Assembly (NCBI GenBank): GCA_963766935.1
Contig: CAVYBY010000008.1
Coordinates: 313,466 to 377,465, forward strand
Source: CAVYBY01 sp963766935
Lineage (GTDB): Bacteria > Actinomycetota > UBA4738 > HRBIN12
Length of the DNA: 64,000 nucleotides
Reading direction: 5' to 3'
Shown: one piece after another, positions 36,220 to 44,920 of the stretch
How the letters are laid out: each line of letters opens with the position of its first letter
How positions within the stretch are numbered: position 1 is the first letter of the stretch
Translations under genes and position numbers: made by a program
Notes under the pieces: generated by a model
What the model was told of the DNA's origin: nothing
Seen by the model: the letters and a program-made list of their open reading frames with translations, nothing else
Databases searched by the model: none

Positions 36220-37341
36220 ATGGAGATCGCAGAACTGCTTCGGTACGCCGTTGAACGCGGTGCTTCCGACCTGCACCTGAAGGTCGGCAACGTGCCGTTC
36301 GTCCGGATCGACGGGGCCCTCGAGCCGACCGGGTTCGAGCCGCTCACGGCCGAGCAGACGGCCTCGTTCGCGGTCGAGCTGATGTCGGATCACAAGCGGC
36401 GCGAGTTCGAGGTGTCCAACGAAGCGGACCTCGGCTTCACCCTCAAGGGCGTCGGGCGCTTCCGGATGAACGTCTTCCGCCAGCGCGGCCTGGTCGGTGT
36501 GGCGCTTCGCCGCGTTCGGTCGGAGATCCCCACGTTCGACGAGCTCCGGCTTCCGCCGGCCCTTCGGACCTTGGCCGACGCGCCGCGAGGACTCGTGCTC
36601 GTGACCGGTCCGACGGGGGCCGGCAAGACGACGACGATCGCCGCGATGATCGGGCACATCAACCGGACGCGGCGCGCGCACATCGTCACGATCGAAGACC
36701 CCGTCGAGGTCGTGCACGAAGACGCCCTTTCGATCATCCAGCAGCGTGAGGTCGGGATCGACACGGAATCGTACGGGGCCGCCCTCAAACACGTCGTTCG
36801 CCAGGACCCCGACGTCATCTTCGTCGGTGAGATCCGCGACCCGGAGTCGGCGATCTCCGCCATCCAGGCGGCGGAGACGGGTCACCTCGTCATCTCCACG
36901 CTCCACACGATCGACTGCATCGAGACGGTCAACCGCGTGCTCGACCTGTTTCCGCCGACCCAGCAGCGTGAGGTGCGAACCTCGTTCGCCGGGGCGCTCG
37001 CGGGCATCGTGTCGCAGCGGCTGGTTCCCCGCGCCGACGGCATCGGACGCGTGGCCGCGATCGAGGTGCTGATCAATACCGGGCGCGTGTTCGATCGCCT
37101 GGTCGATCCCGATACCACGGACCAGATCTTCGACGTCATGGCCAACGGCGAGTTCTACGGAATGCAGACCTTCGACCAGAGCCTCGTCAAGCTGGTGCGC
37201 AGCGGCCTGGTCACCAGAGACCAAGCTCGGCGAACCGCCACCAGCCCGCACGACTTCGACCTGGCGCTCGCCGGGTCGCTCGACCGAAGCGCCGGCATCC
37301 CGCTCGACGAGGACGCCACCCAGGCCGACGCGGTCGTCTAG
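36220..37341 (+). CDS. pilT: PilT-like twitching/retraction ATPase
   Basis: 373 residues. N-terminal RGASDLHLKVGNVPFVRIDG, Walker A GPTGAGKTTT near residue 130, Asp box VTIEDPVEVVHEDALSIIQQREVG, Walker B QDPDVIFVGEIRDPES and His box TGHLVISTLHT: a full PilT-type secretion ATPase. It normally powers type IV pilus retraction. No pilin, PilB or PilC genes are in the window, so partners must lie elsewhere. It converges with the HERHH protein gene. Confidence 0.93.
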   Translation: MEIAELLRYAVERGASDLHLKVGNVPFVRIDGALEPTGFEPLTAEQTASFAVELMSDHKRREFEVSNEADLGFTLKGVGRFRMNVFRQRGLVGVALRRVRSEIPTFDELRLPPALRTLADAPRGLVLVTGPTGAGKTTTIAAMIGHINRTRRAHIVTIEDPVEVVHEDALSIIQQREVGIDTESYGAALKHVVRQDPDVIFVGEIRDPESAISAIQAAETGHLVISTLHTIDCIETVNRVLDLFPPTQQREVRTSFAGALAGIVSQRLVPRADGIGRVAAIEVLINTGRVFDRLVDPDTTDQIFDVMANGEFYGMQTFDQSLVKLVRSGLVTRDQARRTATSPHDFDLALAGSLDRSAGIPLDEDATQADAVV

Positions 37342-37700
37342 GCGGGCTCACCGGCGGCGCGCTCCGCCGCGAGCTCCATCGGGTGACGCCGGTAGCCGTA
37401 GGGGATCGCCAGCAGGAAATACACCGGCAGGAACAACGGCCCCAGCGCGCAGTACTGACGGACGTGGTGCCGCTCGTGCGCCAGGAGGCGGCCGGCTACC
37501 GGTTCCGCGGACAAGATCACGAACCCCACGGTCATCGCCGCGCGTCCGAACCTGGGCAGCAACGCGGTGAGCCCGCGAGGCGTCCGGTCGAAGATCACCA
37601 GGCCGTCGGCGAGCCGGGGCGCCTGAAACGCGAACAGGCCGAGGACCAGGCCGAGGACCGTGTTGGGGAGCGTCCAGAGAAAGCCCAGCCAGACGGGCAC
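37338..37700 (-). CDS. Small membrane protein with HExxH motif
   Basis: 120 residues. N-terminal helix (WLGFLWTLPNTVLGLVLGLFAF), a middle part, then LLAHERHHVRQYCALGPLFLPVYFLLAIPYG. This contains H75-E76-R-H-H79 (HExxH), and a downstream MELAAERAA offers possible third-ligand glutamates. Similar proteins with HERxHVRQYxxxGPLFxPxY are known only as hypothetical proteins. It may be a minimal zinc protease; activity is unproven. Confidence 0.6.
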   Translation of the reverse strand: MPVWLGFLWTLPNTVLGLVLGLFAFQAPRLADGLVIFDRTPRGLTALLPRFGRAAMTVGFVILSAEPVAGRLLAHERHHVRQYCALGPLFLPVYFLLAIPYGYRRHPMELAAERAAGEPA

Positions 37701-37751
37701 GGCCGAACGCTACAACGCCTGCCGGCGCGGATCGACGGGTATCGTGGGCGC

Positions 37752-39122
37752 GTGGCCAACCTCAGCGTGGACCCACTCGCGAAGGAGCTGGGCGCGAGGT
37801 TCCGCGATGCGGGGCACGAGCTGTATCTGGTGGGCGGCGCCGTCCGCGACCTCGTGCTCGACCGCGACCAGCGAACCGTCGAGTTCGACTTCTCGACCAG
37901 CGCGAAGCCGCACGAGACGACGCAGGTCCTGCGGGGCTGGGCCGACCGCATCTTCCTCGTCGGCGTGCGGTTCGGGACCGTCGGCGCGGTGCGTCACGGC
38001 CGCCCGCTCGAGATCACGACCTTCCGCGAAGAGGCCTACGTCGAGCAGCATCGCAAGCCGCAGGTCACGTTTGCGAAGGACGTCGAGACCGACCTGTCGC
38101 GCCGGGACTTCACGATCAACGCGATGGCGATCCGGCTGCCCGAGGGCGAGTTCGTCGATCCGTTCGGCGGCGTGAAGCATCTCGCGGAGCGCGTCCTCGA
38201 CACGCCGCTCGAGCCCGACGTCGCGTTCGAGGACGATCCGCTTCGGATGCTTCGCGCGGCGAGATTCGTCTCGCAGCTCGCCGTGCAGCCGTCGAAGCGG
38301 GTCGTGGAGGCCATGGGCCGGATGCGAGAACGGCTCGAGATCGTCTCGCGCGAGCGGGTGCGCGACGAGCTGGACAAGCTCCTGACGGGGGAGCACGTGG
38401 CGACCGGCCTGCGGCTCCTGGTCGACTCGGGGCTCGCCGACCGGTTCATTCCCGAGGTACCGGCGCTCCGCCTCGAGCAGGACCCGGTGCAGCGGCACAA
38501 GGACGTCCTGGAGCACACCTACGCGGTCGTGACGGCGTGCGATCCCTCGGACCGGACGCTCCGGCTCGCTGCGTTGCTGCATGACATCGGCAAGCCGGCC
38601 ACACGCGAGATCACCCCCGACGGCGTCAGCTTCCACCATCACGAAGCGGTCGGTGCGCGAATGGCGGAGGAGCGTCTTCGCACCCTTCGCTACCCGACGA
38701 AGGTCGTGGAGCAGGTGCGCACGCTGATCGAGCTTCACCTGCGCTTTCACGGATACGAGGACGGCTGGAGCGACGCCGCGGTGCGCCGCTACGTGCGGGA
38801 CGCCGGTCCGTTGCTCGATCGTTTGAACCAGCTGACGCGCGCCGACGTCACGACCCGCAACGAGCAGCGGTTCCAGCGGTTCCAGCGGCTCCAGGACGAG
38901 CTGGAGGAGCGCATCGCTCGTCTGGCTGAGCAGGAGAACCTGGAGGCGCTCCGCCCCTCGCTCGACGGCCGGCAGGTGATGGAGCACCTGGGGATCGAGC
39001 CGGGGCCGCGTGTCGGCGAAGCCCTCTCGTATCTGATGGAGCTGCGGCTCGAACGCGGACCGATCGGCGAGGCGGAGGCCTACGAGCTGCTCGATGCGTG
39101 GGCCTCGGCCCACCCTTCGTAA
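37752..39122 (+). CDS. cca: CCA-adding enzyme / poly(A) polymerase family with HD domain
   Basis: 456 residues from GTG 37752. Class II nucleotidyltransferase head: VGGAVRDLVL, then VEFDFST, where the usual first metal aspartate of the D-x-D pair is Glu44. RRDFTINAMA and EDPLRMLRAARF-like blocks follow (EDDPLRMLRAARF). The C-terminal half has an HD domain (ALLHDIGKPATRE, FHHHEAVG). It completes tRNA 3' ends. The first 20 residues fit the actinobacterial PcnA type. Confidence 0.93.
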   Translation: MANLSVDPLAKELGARFRDAGHELYLVGGAVRDLVLDRDQRTVEFDFSTSAKPHETTQVLRGWADRIFLVGVRFGTVGAVRHGRPLEITTFREEAYVEQHRKPQVTFAKDVETDLSRRDFTINAMAIRLPEGEFVDPFGGVKHLAERVLDTPLEPDVAFEDDPLRMLRAARFVSQLAVQPSKRVVEAMGRMRERLEIVSRERVRDELDKLLTGEHVATGLRLLVDSGLADRFIPEVPALRLEQDPVQRHKDVLEHTYAVVTACDPSDRTLRLAALLHDIGKPATREITPDGVSFHHHEAVGARMAEERLRTLRYPTKVVEQVRTLIELHLRFHGYEDGWSDAAVRRYVRDAGPLLDRLNQLTRADVTTRNEQRFQRFQRLQDELEERIARLAEQENLEALRPSLDGRQVMEHLGIEPGPRVGEALSYLMELRLERGPIGEAEAYELLDAWASAHPS

Positions 39123-39132
39123 CCGAGTTCGG

Positions 39133-39789
39133 TCAGCCGAGCCACCCGAGGTGCGACAAGGGCCAGATCACGACGAACGCTTTTCCGATCACGTGGTCGA
39201 TCGGGACGAACCCGAGGCCGAATCGCGAGTCGTCGGAGTCGGGCCGGTTGTCGCCCATCACGAACAGCTGGCCCGGCGGGACCAGTGTCCGGTTGAAGTT
39301 TGCCGTCGACCCGTGCGTGTACGGCTCCTCGAGCGCGACGCCGTTGACGTAGACGGATCCGCCTTTGGCCCAGACCTTGTCCCCGGGGACTCCGATCACG
39401 CGCTTGATGAAGTCCTCCTGGTCCGGGTGCTGCACCCCGAGTCCCTGGAAGAGCCAGTGCGAGAATCCACCGACGACTCCGCGGTTCGCGGCCCGGGCGT
39501 GCGGATCTTCGAAGACGACGATGTCGCCGCGGTGGGGATCGCGGAAGTAATAGGGGACCCTCGAGACGATCACGCGATCGCCGATCTTCAGGGTCTGCTC
39601 CATCGAACCGCTCGGAATGAAGAAGGCCTGGATCAGGAAGGTCTTGATCAGAAGCGCCAGCACGAGGGCCGAGAGGATCATCCCCGGCACCTCGGTCAGG
39701 AAGGACAGGATCGGGTTCCGGCGTTTCTGGGGCTCACCCTCCGGGGCGCTGCCGGGGTCGGTTGCGCGGTGGGGGGCCACGGTTGTCAC
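39133..39789 (-). CDS. lepB: Signal peptidase I
   Basis: 218 residues. One N-terminal helix (LSALVLALLIKTFLIQAFFI) then the serine motif IPSGSMEQTL (Ser62) and the lysine motif IKRVIGVPGDKV. The final GDNRPDSDDSRFG box is intact. It cleaves signal peptides outside the membrane. Its GTG overlaps the modC stop (GTGA), which joins it to the molybdate operon. A second S26-type protease (SodX) is encoded at 44921. Confidence 0.95.
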   Translation of the reverse strand: MTTVAPHRATDPGSAPEGEPQKRRNPILSFLTEVPGMILSALVLALLIKTFLIQAFFIPSGSMEQTLKIGDRVIVSRVPYYFRDPHRGDIVVFEDPHARAANRGVVGGFSHWLFQGLGVQHPDQEDFIKRVIGVPGDKVWAKGGSVYVNGVALEEPYTHGSTANFNRTLVPPGQLFVMGDNRPDSDDSRFGLGFVPIDHVIGKAFVVIWPLSHLGWLG

Positions 39790-40901
39790 TCGCCCAGCGT
39801 ACCCGCCTCCGGGAATGCGGCGCCGCCCGAGCGAAGCAGCCGGATCTCGACCGCTTTGCACGAGGCCCACACCTCCGCTCCCTCGATGAGACCGAGCCGA
39901 TCCACGGAGCCGAGCGTCACCTCGGCGACAACCGGAGGGGCCGAGCCGATTCGCACGCGGGCGCGCTCGCCCTCGAGCGAGAGCCCCGTGATCCGCCCGT
40001 GCAGAAGGTTCCGGGCGGAGCCACCCTCCGGCCGTGTGGTGTGCAGGGCGACGTCCGCGGGTCTCAGCAGACCGACGACGTCCTCGGAGGGTCCGTCCGT
40101 TTGCGGCCAGGCGACGACGAGGTCCCCATCGGGCGTGCGGAGCCTCGCCGCGCCCGGTTCGAGCGGCTCGATACGCCCGGCGTAGAGGTTCACGCCGACG
40201 AGCTCGGCCACGTACGGGGTCCGGGGCGCCTCGCGCAGCTCCGCCGGACGGCCGGATTGGCTGACCCGGCCGTTCTCCAGGACCACCAGGCGGTCGCCGA
40301 GCGTCATGGCCTCGACCGGATCGTGGGTGACGAGGATGCGGATGCCGTGAAAGCCGGCGAGGATTCCTTTCAGAAGTGGCCGCAGCTCGGCCCGCGCACG
40401 GACGTCGAGCGCCGACGTCGGCTCGTCGAGCAGCAGCAGCCGTGGTTCGCGGATCAGCGCCCTGGCGAGGGCGACGCGCTGAGCCTCGCCGCCCGACAGA
40501 TCGCGCGGGCGCGCGCCGTGGCGGGCGACCGGCAGACCGAGGCGCTCCAGCAGGCGGCCGGCCCGTTCGGTCGCGTCGGCGCGTCCGGCGCCGCCGGCCC
40601 GGAGGGGGAACGCGGCGTTCTCGATCGCCGGCAGATGTGGGAAGAGCGCGAGATCCTGCAGGGCGAGCCCGATCGGGCGGTGCTCGGGTTGGACGTGCGT
40701 ACGCCGGTCGTCGAGCACGACGCCATCGAGGGTGACCGTGCCGGCGTCGGGCCGGACGATTCCGGCGAGCATCCCGACGAGCGTCGACTTTCCGGAACCG
40801 TTCGGCCCGAGCAGCGCGACGGTCTCGTTCTCCTCGGCGGAGAGCCGGGCGTCCATGACGAACTCGTCGCGTCGCAGTTTCACGGTCGCCTCGAGACTCA
40901 T
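39786..40901 (-). CDS. modC: Molybdate ABC transporter ATP-binding protein
   Basis: 371 residues. Walker A GPNGSGKSTLVGML, ABC signature LSGGEAQRVALARAL, Walker B LLLLDEPTSALD, then a C-terminal TOBE/Mop region (GSARNLLHGRITGLSLEGERARVRIGS) that binds molybdate. It drives ModB. ATG overlaps the modB stop (ATGA). Confidence 0.93.
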   Translation of the reverse strand: MSLEATVKLRRDEFVMDARLSAEENETVALLGPNGSGKSTLVGMLAGIVRPDAGTVTLDGVVLDDRRTHVQPEHRPIGLALQDLALFPHLPAIENAAFPLRAGGAGRADATERAGRLLERLGLPVARHGARPRDLSGGEAQRVALARALIREPRLLLLDEPTSALDVRARAELRPLLKGILAGFHGIRILVTHDPVEAMTLGDRLVVLENGRVSQSGRPAELREAPRTPYVAELVGVNLYAGRIEPLEPGAARLRTPDGDLVVAWPQTDGPSEDVVGLLRPADVALHTTRPEGGSARNLLHGRITGLSLEGERARVRIGSAPPVVAEVTLGSVDRLGLIEGAEVWASCKAVEIRLLRSGGAAFPEAGTLGE

Positions 40902-41683
40902 GCCGGGAGGAACCTCCGGCGAAGCAGCACCAGGACGACGAGGCAGATCGCGGCGAGCAGGAGCGCGACGACGGTCGCCCCTCGCGGATCGGTCTGCGAG
41001 ATCTGGAACACGGCGAGCGGCAGCGTCTGGGTGCGTCCGCGCAGGTTCCCGGCGAACATCAGCGTCGCCCCGAACTCGCCGAGGGCGCGCGCCCAGGCGA
41101 GCGCCGCGCCCGCCGCGATCGAGGGGGCGAGCAGCGGGATCGTGAGGCGCCGCAAGACATACCCGCGGGAGGCGCCGCTCGCCGCCGCCGCGTCCTCCAG
41201 CCGGGGGTCGAGGGCCCGGATTCCCGATTCGACGGCAAGCACCACCAGCGGGAACGAGACGAACGCCGCCGCGAGCACCGCCGCCCACGTCGTAAACGTG
41301 AGTTGCAGCCCGAACGCGCGATACAGCCACGACCCCAGCACTCCGCGCCGGCCGAAGGTGGAGATGAGCGCGATCCCTCCGACGACGGGCGGCAGCACGA
41401 GCGGCAGGACGACCGCCGCCCGAAGCATCGTCCTGCCCGGGAACTCGGCTCGCGCCAGGACCCATGCGAGCGGCACGCCGAGGACGAGCGCGAGCGCCGA
41501 GGCCCCCGTCGAGACGACCAGCGACAGGCGGAGCGCGTCCAGGGTCACGCCGGACCGAAGCAGATCGCCGGCACGAGTCCACGGCGCACGGGCGACGAGC
41601 CCGACGACGGGCAGGACGACGAGCACCGCCCCGAGCGCGGCGGGGACGAGGAGCGCGGCGGGGGGGCGGCGCGCCGGGTTCAT
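40898..41683 (-). CDS. modB: Molybdate ABC transporter permease
   Basis: 261 residues, six membrane helices. The EAA loop (LEDAAAASGASRGYVLRRLTIPLLAP) for contact with ModC and the conserved ARALGEFGATLMFAGN confirm ModB. It is followed by overlapping modC and preceded three bases away by modA. Confidence 0.94.
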   Translation of the reverse strand: MNPARRPPAALLVPAALGAVLVVLPVVGLVARAPWTRAGDLLRSGVTLDALRLSLVVSTGASALALVLGVPLAWVLARAEFPGRTMLRAAVVLPLVLPPVVGGIALISTFGRRGVLGSWLYRAFGLQLTFTTWAAVLAAAFVSFPLVVLAVESGIRALDPRLEDAAAASGASRGYVLRRLTIPLLAPSIAAGAALAWARALGEFGATLMFAGNLRGRTQTLPLAVFQISQTDPRGATVVALLLAAICLVVLVLLRRRFLPA

Positions 41684-41686
41684 GGG

Positions 41687-42472
41687 TCAGGCCGGAGGCG
41701 GGAGGAATCCGAACGACTCGAGCACGTCTTGACCGGCGCTGCTCAGGACGAAGGCCACGAAGTCGGTCGCTGCCACCTCGTTGGGGCCGCCTTCGATGAC
41801 GCCGATCGGATATGTGGCGACGACGTTCGTTCGCGTAGGGATCGCCACCTCGTGGACGTCGGATTTGACGTCTGCCGTGACGTCGGTCTGATACACGATC
41901 CCCGCGTCGGCGTCGCCCTGCACGACGCTCTGCACGACCCCCTTCACGTCTTGGGCGTTGGACACGAGGTTGCGGAGCGCGGCCTTGCCGACACCGGCCT
42001 TGCGGAGCGCATCCCGCGCGTAGTCGCCGGCCGGCACGCCCTCGGAGGCCAGGACGAGCTGGACTCCGGGCTTCGCCAGATCCGCGATCGAGCCGATGCC
42101 CGCGGGGTTGTCCGCCGGCGTGATGATCGTGAGCCGGTTTTGGGCGAAGTTGCCGCCGTAGGAGATCCCGGGTCCGTTCTTCTCCACGTCGTCCATCCAC
42201 GTCGTGCTGGCCGAGGCGAAGACGCTGACCGGAGCGCCGCCGTCGATCTGCTGTGCGAGCCCGTCCGAGGGTCCGAAGCTGAAGGTGATCGTGACATTCG
42301 GGTGCTTCTGGTTGTACTGCACGGCGATGGCCGGGAACGCCTCGGTGAGGGAGGCGGCGGCGAGGACCGTGATCTCCGTCCGCGACTGCTCCGAGGGGCC
42401 GGTGACGCCCTTCGAGGTGCAGGCGGCGGCGGCGAAGAGGATCAGCAGGACGGGAACGAGCCGGCGCGGCAT
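41687..42472 (-). CDS. modA: Molybdate-binding lipoprotein
   Basis: 261 residues. Signal peptide with lipobox LLILFAAAAC, then ModA features: ITVLAAASLTEAF, FSFGPSDGLAQQIDGGAPVSVFASAS and the late DADAGIVYQTDV. It captures molybdate/tungstate outside. ATG 42472 with GGAGG upstream. First gene of modABC-lepB, all leftward. Confidence 0.94.
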   Translation of the reverse strand: MPRRLVPVLLILFAAAACTSKGVTGPSEQSRTEITVLAAASLTEAFPAIAVQYNQKHPNVTITFSFGPSDGLAQQIDGGAPVSVFASASTTWMDDVEKNGPGISYGGNFAQNRLTIITPADNPAGIGSIADLAKPGVQLVLASEGVPAGDYARDALRKAGVGKAALRNLVSNAQDVKGVVQSVVQGDADAGIVYQTDVTADVKSDVHEVAIPTRTNVVATYPIGVIEGGPNEVAATDFVAFVLSSAGQDVLESFGFLPPPA

Positions 42473-42572
42473 CCGAACCTCCGGGATCGTGAGGGGCCCC
42501 ACCCTAGCAGTGTTTCGCCCTCATCTACCAGAAAAACAGGTGGGTACGAGCCCTGAAAGCTGGATCCGACCC

Positions 42573-42964
42573 TCAGGCTTCGGGCAGGTTCACCATCACG
42601 CTCGTGGCTTTCACCGTCGCGACGACCTGCATCCCGGGCTTGAGGGCCATCTGGTCGGCTGCCTCTTGGTGATCAGGGCCAGGACGCGGTGCGGACCGGC
42701 CTGGACCTCGACGGTCGCGGCAACCCCGTCACGCTTGACCTCGGTGATCACCCCGGGGAAGCGGTTCCGGGCGCTGCCGGCGGCGATCGGCCGGTCCCCG
42801 TGCTGCTCGGCGAGCAGGCGGGCCACCTCGGGGGCGGGGACGAGACGCTGGCCGCCCTGCGTGCGATCGACGCGCAGCTTGCCGTCGCGCTCCCACCGGC
42901 GGAGCGTCTCGACCGTGATGCCGAGGATCTCCGCGGCCTGCCCGATCCGGTACGTGTCCGCCAC
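42573..42964 (-). CDS. HTH-TOBE molybdate-responsive regulator (one frameshift)
   Basis: 130 residues after correction. A MerR/excisionase-type helix-turn-helix (YRIGQAAEILGITVETLRRWERDGKL) is joined to a TOBE/Mop domain (RNRFPGVITEVKRDGVAATVEVQAG, then in the next frame AADQMALKPGMQVVATVKATSVMV). One G is missing near 42664 (plus strand cctcttgg); adding it joins the frames. It lies directly upstream of modA in the same direction and probably regulates molybdate uptake. Start is GTG 42964. Confidence 0.82.
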
Positions 42965-43040
42965 GGCGCGAGCATAGAGGCTCGGCCCGGAACCGGATCC
43001 CACCGGCGACTCGCCCGGACAGCGGGATCGGGCCGCAGCC

Positions 43041-44015
43041 CTAGACGGCAAAGCGGACGTGCAGGATGTCGCCTTCGGCCACGACGTAGTCCTTGCCCTC
43101 GACGCGGATCTTGCCGGCGGTCTTCGCCGCGTCCATCGAGCCGGCAGCGACCAGCTCGTCGTAGCCGATGACCTCCGCGCGGATGAAGCCGCGTTCGAGA
43201 TCGGTGTGGATGACCCCGGCGGCTTCGGGCGCCTTGGCGCCGCGCCGCACCTCCCACGCGCGCGTCTCGTCCTCGCCCGTCGTGAGAAACGTGATCAGGT
43301 CGAGCGCGCGGTAGCACGCGCCGATCACCGTCTCGAGACCCGGCTCCTCGACGCCGAACTCCTCGAGCAGCGCGCGAGCCTCGTCGGGATCCATCTCCGC
43401 GGTCTCGGCTTCGATCGACGCGTAGACGCCGACCGCATCTTCCAGGTCGGGCGGCACGGTGGTTCCCTCCTCGAGGTTCGCCACCACGATCTCGGGCTTG
43501 AGCGTCAGCGGCGCGATGCCCCGCAGCTGCGCCACGTCGGCCTCGGACAGCTTCACCTCGCGCAGCGGCCGCTCCGCGTCCAGCGCCTCCTTGGCGCGGC
43601 TGAGCGCCTCGACCTCCTCGCCGGGCTTGCCCTTGGCCCGCTTCTCGGCCTTCGTCAGCGCGCTCTCGACGACCCCCAGATCGGCCAGCAGCAGCTCGGC
43701 GCGGACGTTCGCGAGATCCGCGGCCGGCGTTGGATCGACCCCGAAGCAGCGAACCACCACGGCGAGCGCCTCGGCCTCTCGGAGCTTGGCGAGGCCCTGG
43801 GCGCTGGACACTCCCCCCGGGACGTCCACGAACCGGACCTGGGCGGCGACGGTCTTTCGGGACCGTTCCATCTCGGTCAGCACACCCAGCCGCGGGTCGG
43901 GCACCGCCACGACCGCCAGGTTCGCTTGGCCCCCATGGGATCCGGCTCGGGTGAGCGCCGTGAACAGGGTCGATGTCCCGCTGAACGGCACGCCGACGAG
44001 CCCGATGTCCTTCAC
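43041..44015 (-). CDS. YchF-like (DUF933) protein with degenerate P-loop
   Basis: 324 residues from GTG 44015, shorter than the usual 360. The DUF933 C-terminal part (EDETRAWEVRRGAKAPEAAGVIHTDLERGFIRAEVIGYDELV) is clear. Walker A is GVPFSGTST: the catalytic lysine expected at residue 14 (GKST) is threonine. The switch-like VDVPGGVSS is kept. Members of this divergent branch exist beside true YchF. Nucleotide binding is doubtful. A translation-related role is inferred from the family only. Confidence 0.85.
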   Translation of the reverse strand: MKDIGLVGVPFSGTSTLFTALTRAGSHGGQANLAVVAVPDPRLGVLTEMERSRKTVAAQVRFVDVPGGVSSAQGLAKLREAEALAVVVRCFGVDPTPAADLANVRAELLLADLGVVESALTKAEKRAKGKPGEEVEALSRAKEALDAERPLREVKLSEADVAQLRGIAPLTLKPEIVVANLEEGTTVPPDLEDAVGVYASIEAETAEMDPDEARALLEEFGVEEPGLETVIGACYRALDLITFLTTGEDETRAWEVRRGAKAPEAAGVIHTDLERGFIRAEVIGYDELVAAGSMDAAKTAGKIRVEGKDYVVAEGDILHVRFAV

Positions 44016-44120
44016 GTGAATGGCGAGCCTAGCAGTGCGTTTGCCCGCGCCTCGGTCGAAGGTCTCCCCGGAGGTCGATGCGGGGCTCTTCCGCCGAACG
44101 GCCGGATGATTCCGCCCTTC

Positions 44121-44317
44121 GGCGCATGCGCCGGGAGGACCCTCGATGCCGATATGGGCGACGAGACCTGGCGGGGCCGGGGCGCCGCCAGACCCGCCCC
44201 GGCCCGCCGGTCTTGTTGTTGGGTCGGCTCGCCTCCCGTCCTCGAGCCGGGAGGAGATGTGCGCCGAGAGGCGCATCGCGCGAGCGGGTGGGGGATCCGA
44301 CGGCCCCACCCGCTCGC
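44121..44317. repeat. Cluster of strong inverted repeats (stem-loops)
   Basis: Within the 418-base gap between the NiSOD and YchF-like genes there are, in order: a 12-base palindrome GGCGCATGCGCC (44121-44132); an 18-bp bulged stem 44165-44184/44195-44212; CCTCCCG/CGGGAGG (44232-44254); TGCGCC/GGCGCA (44260-44275); and a perfect 14-bp stem 44280-44293/44304-44317 with a 10-base loop. No open frame there looks coding. They may be terminators, an attenuator for the YchF-like gene, or a structured RNA. Confidence 0.6.
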
Positions 44318-44373
44318 CACTTTCATGAGGGGGCCTCGTGAGCGCCGGCGGCGCTGATGGGGGCAGAACGAAC

Positions 44374-44404
44374 GACGGAGGCCGGGTCTGGCCCGGCCTC
44401 CGTC
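44374..44404 (-). terminator. Probable terminator of sodN
   Basis: A perfect 13-bp stem (GACGGAGGCCGGG / CCCGGCCTCCGTC) with a 5-base loop begins 30 bases after the sodN stop. On the minus strand it is followed by GTTCGTTCT, a weak U-rich tail. Confidence 0.6.
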
Positions 44405-44433
44405 GATTCTTTACGCCTTCGCGGATGCGGACG

Positions 44434-44850
44434 CTACGCCTTGGTCTCCCAGAAGATCTTGCCGATCTCGTCGATCTGGTCCAGGAGCGACTGGCCCTGC
44501 GCCGGATCCTGCGACTTCTTCGCGGCTCCGGCGGCCTTGGTGGCTTTCCAGAAGAGATCGTGCAGCTGCGGGTACTTCTCGAGGTGCTCCGGCTTGAAGT
44601 AGTCGGTCCACAGCACCCACAGGTGGTCCTTCACCATGTCGGCCCGCTGCTCTTTGATGTCGAGACAGCGAGTCCGGTAGTCCTCGACGGTCTCGCCGTC
44701 GGTCTTGAACTTCTCGGCGTCCTGGTAGCGCTGCTGGACCGCTTTGACCGACTCGGCTTCGATGCGTGCCTGGGCCGGGTCGTAGACGCCGCAGGGAAGA
44801 TCGCAGTGCGCGTGGACGACGCGACGCGGCTTCATGAATGCTGGATGCAT
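44434..44850 (-). CDS. sodN: Superoxide dismutase, nickel type
   Basis: 138 residues. A 14-residue propeptide is followed by HCDLPCGVYD, the nickel hook (His1, Cys2, Cys6 of the mature protein). The helical bundle, with DHLWVLWTDYFKPEHL, is of standard length. It dismutates superoxide. The propeptide must be removed by SodX, encoded divergently 70 bases away. AAGGAGG precedes the ATG. Confidence 0.97.
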   Translation of the reverse strand: MHPAFMKPRRVVHAHCDLPCGVYDPAQARIEAESVKAVQQRYQDAEKFKTDGETVEDYRTRCLDIKEQRADMVKDHLWVLWTDYFKPEHLEKYPQLHDLFWKATKAAGAAKKSQDPAQGQSLLDQIDEIGKIFWETKA

Positions 44851-44920
44851 GGAACGGCCTCCTTCCGAGGAACCCTCGTCTGAACCGTACCACCGGGGTC
44901 GGAATCGAAAGCGTCCGGCG

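Noticed and set aside
42485..42572. Molybdenum cofactor riboswitch upstream of modA
   Set aside because: The gap is under 100 bases and shows no recognisable Moco motif; the HTH-TOBE regulator is a simpler explanation.
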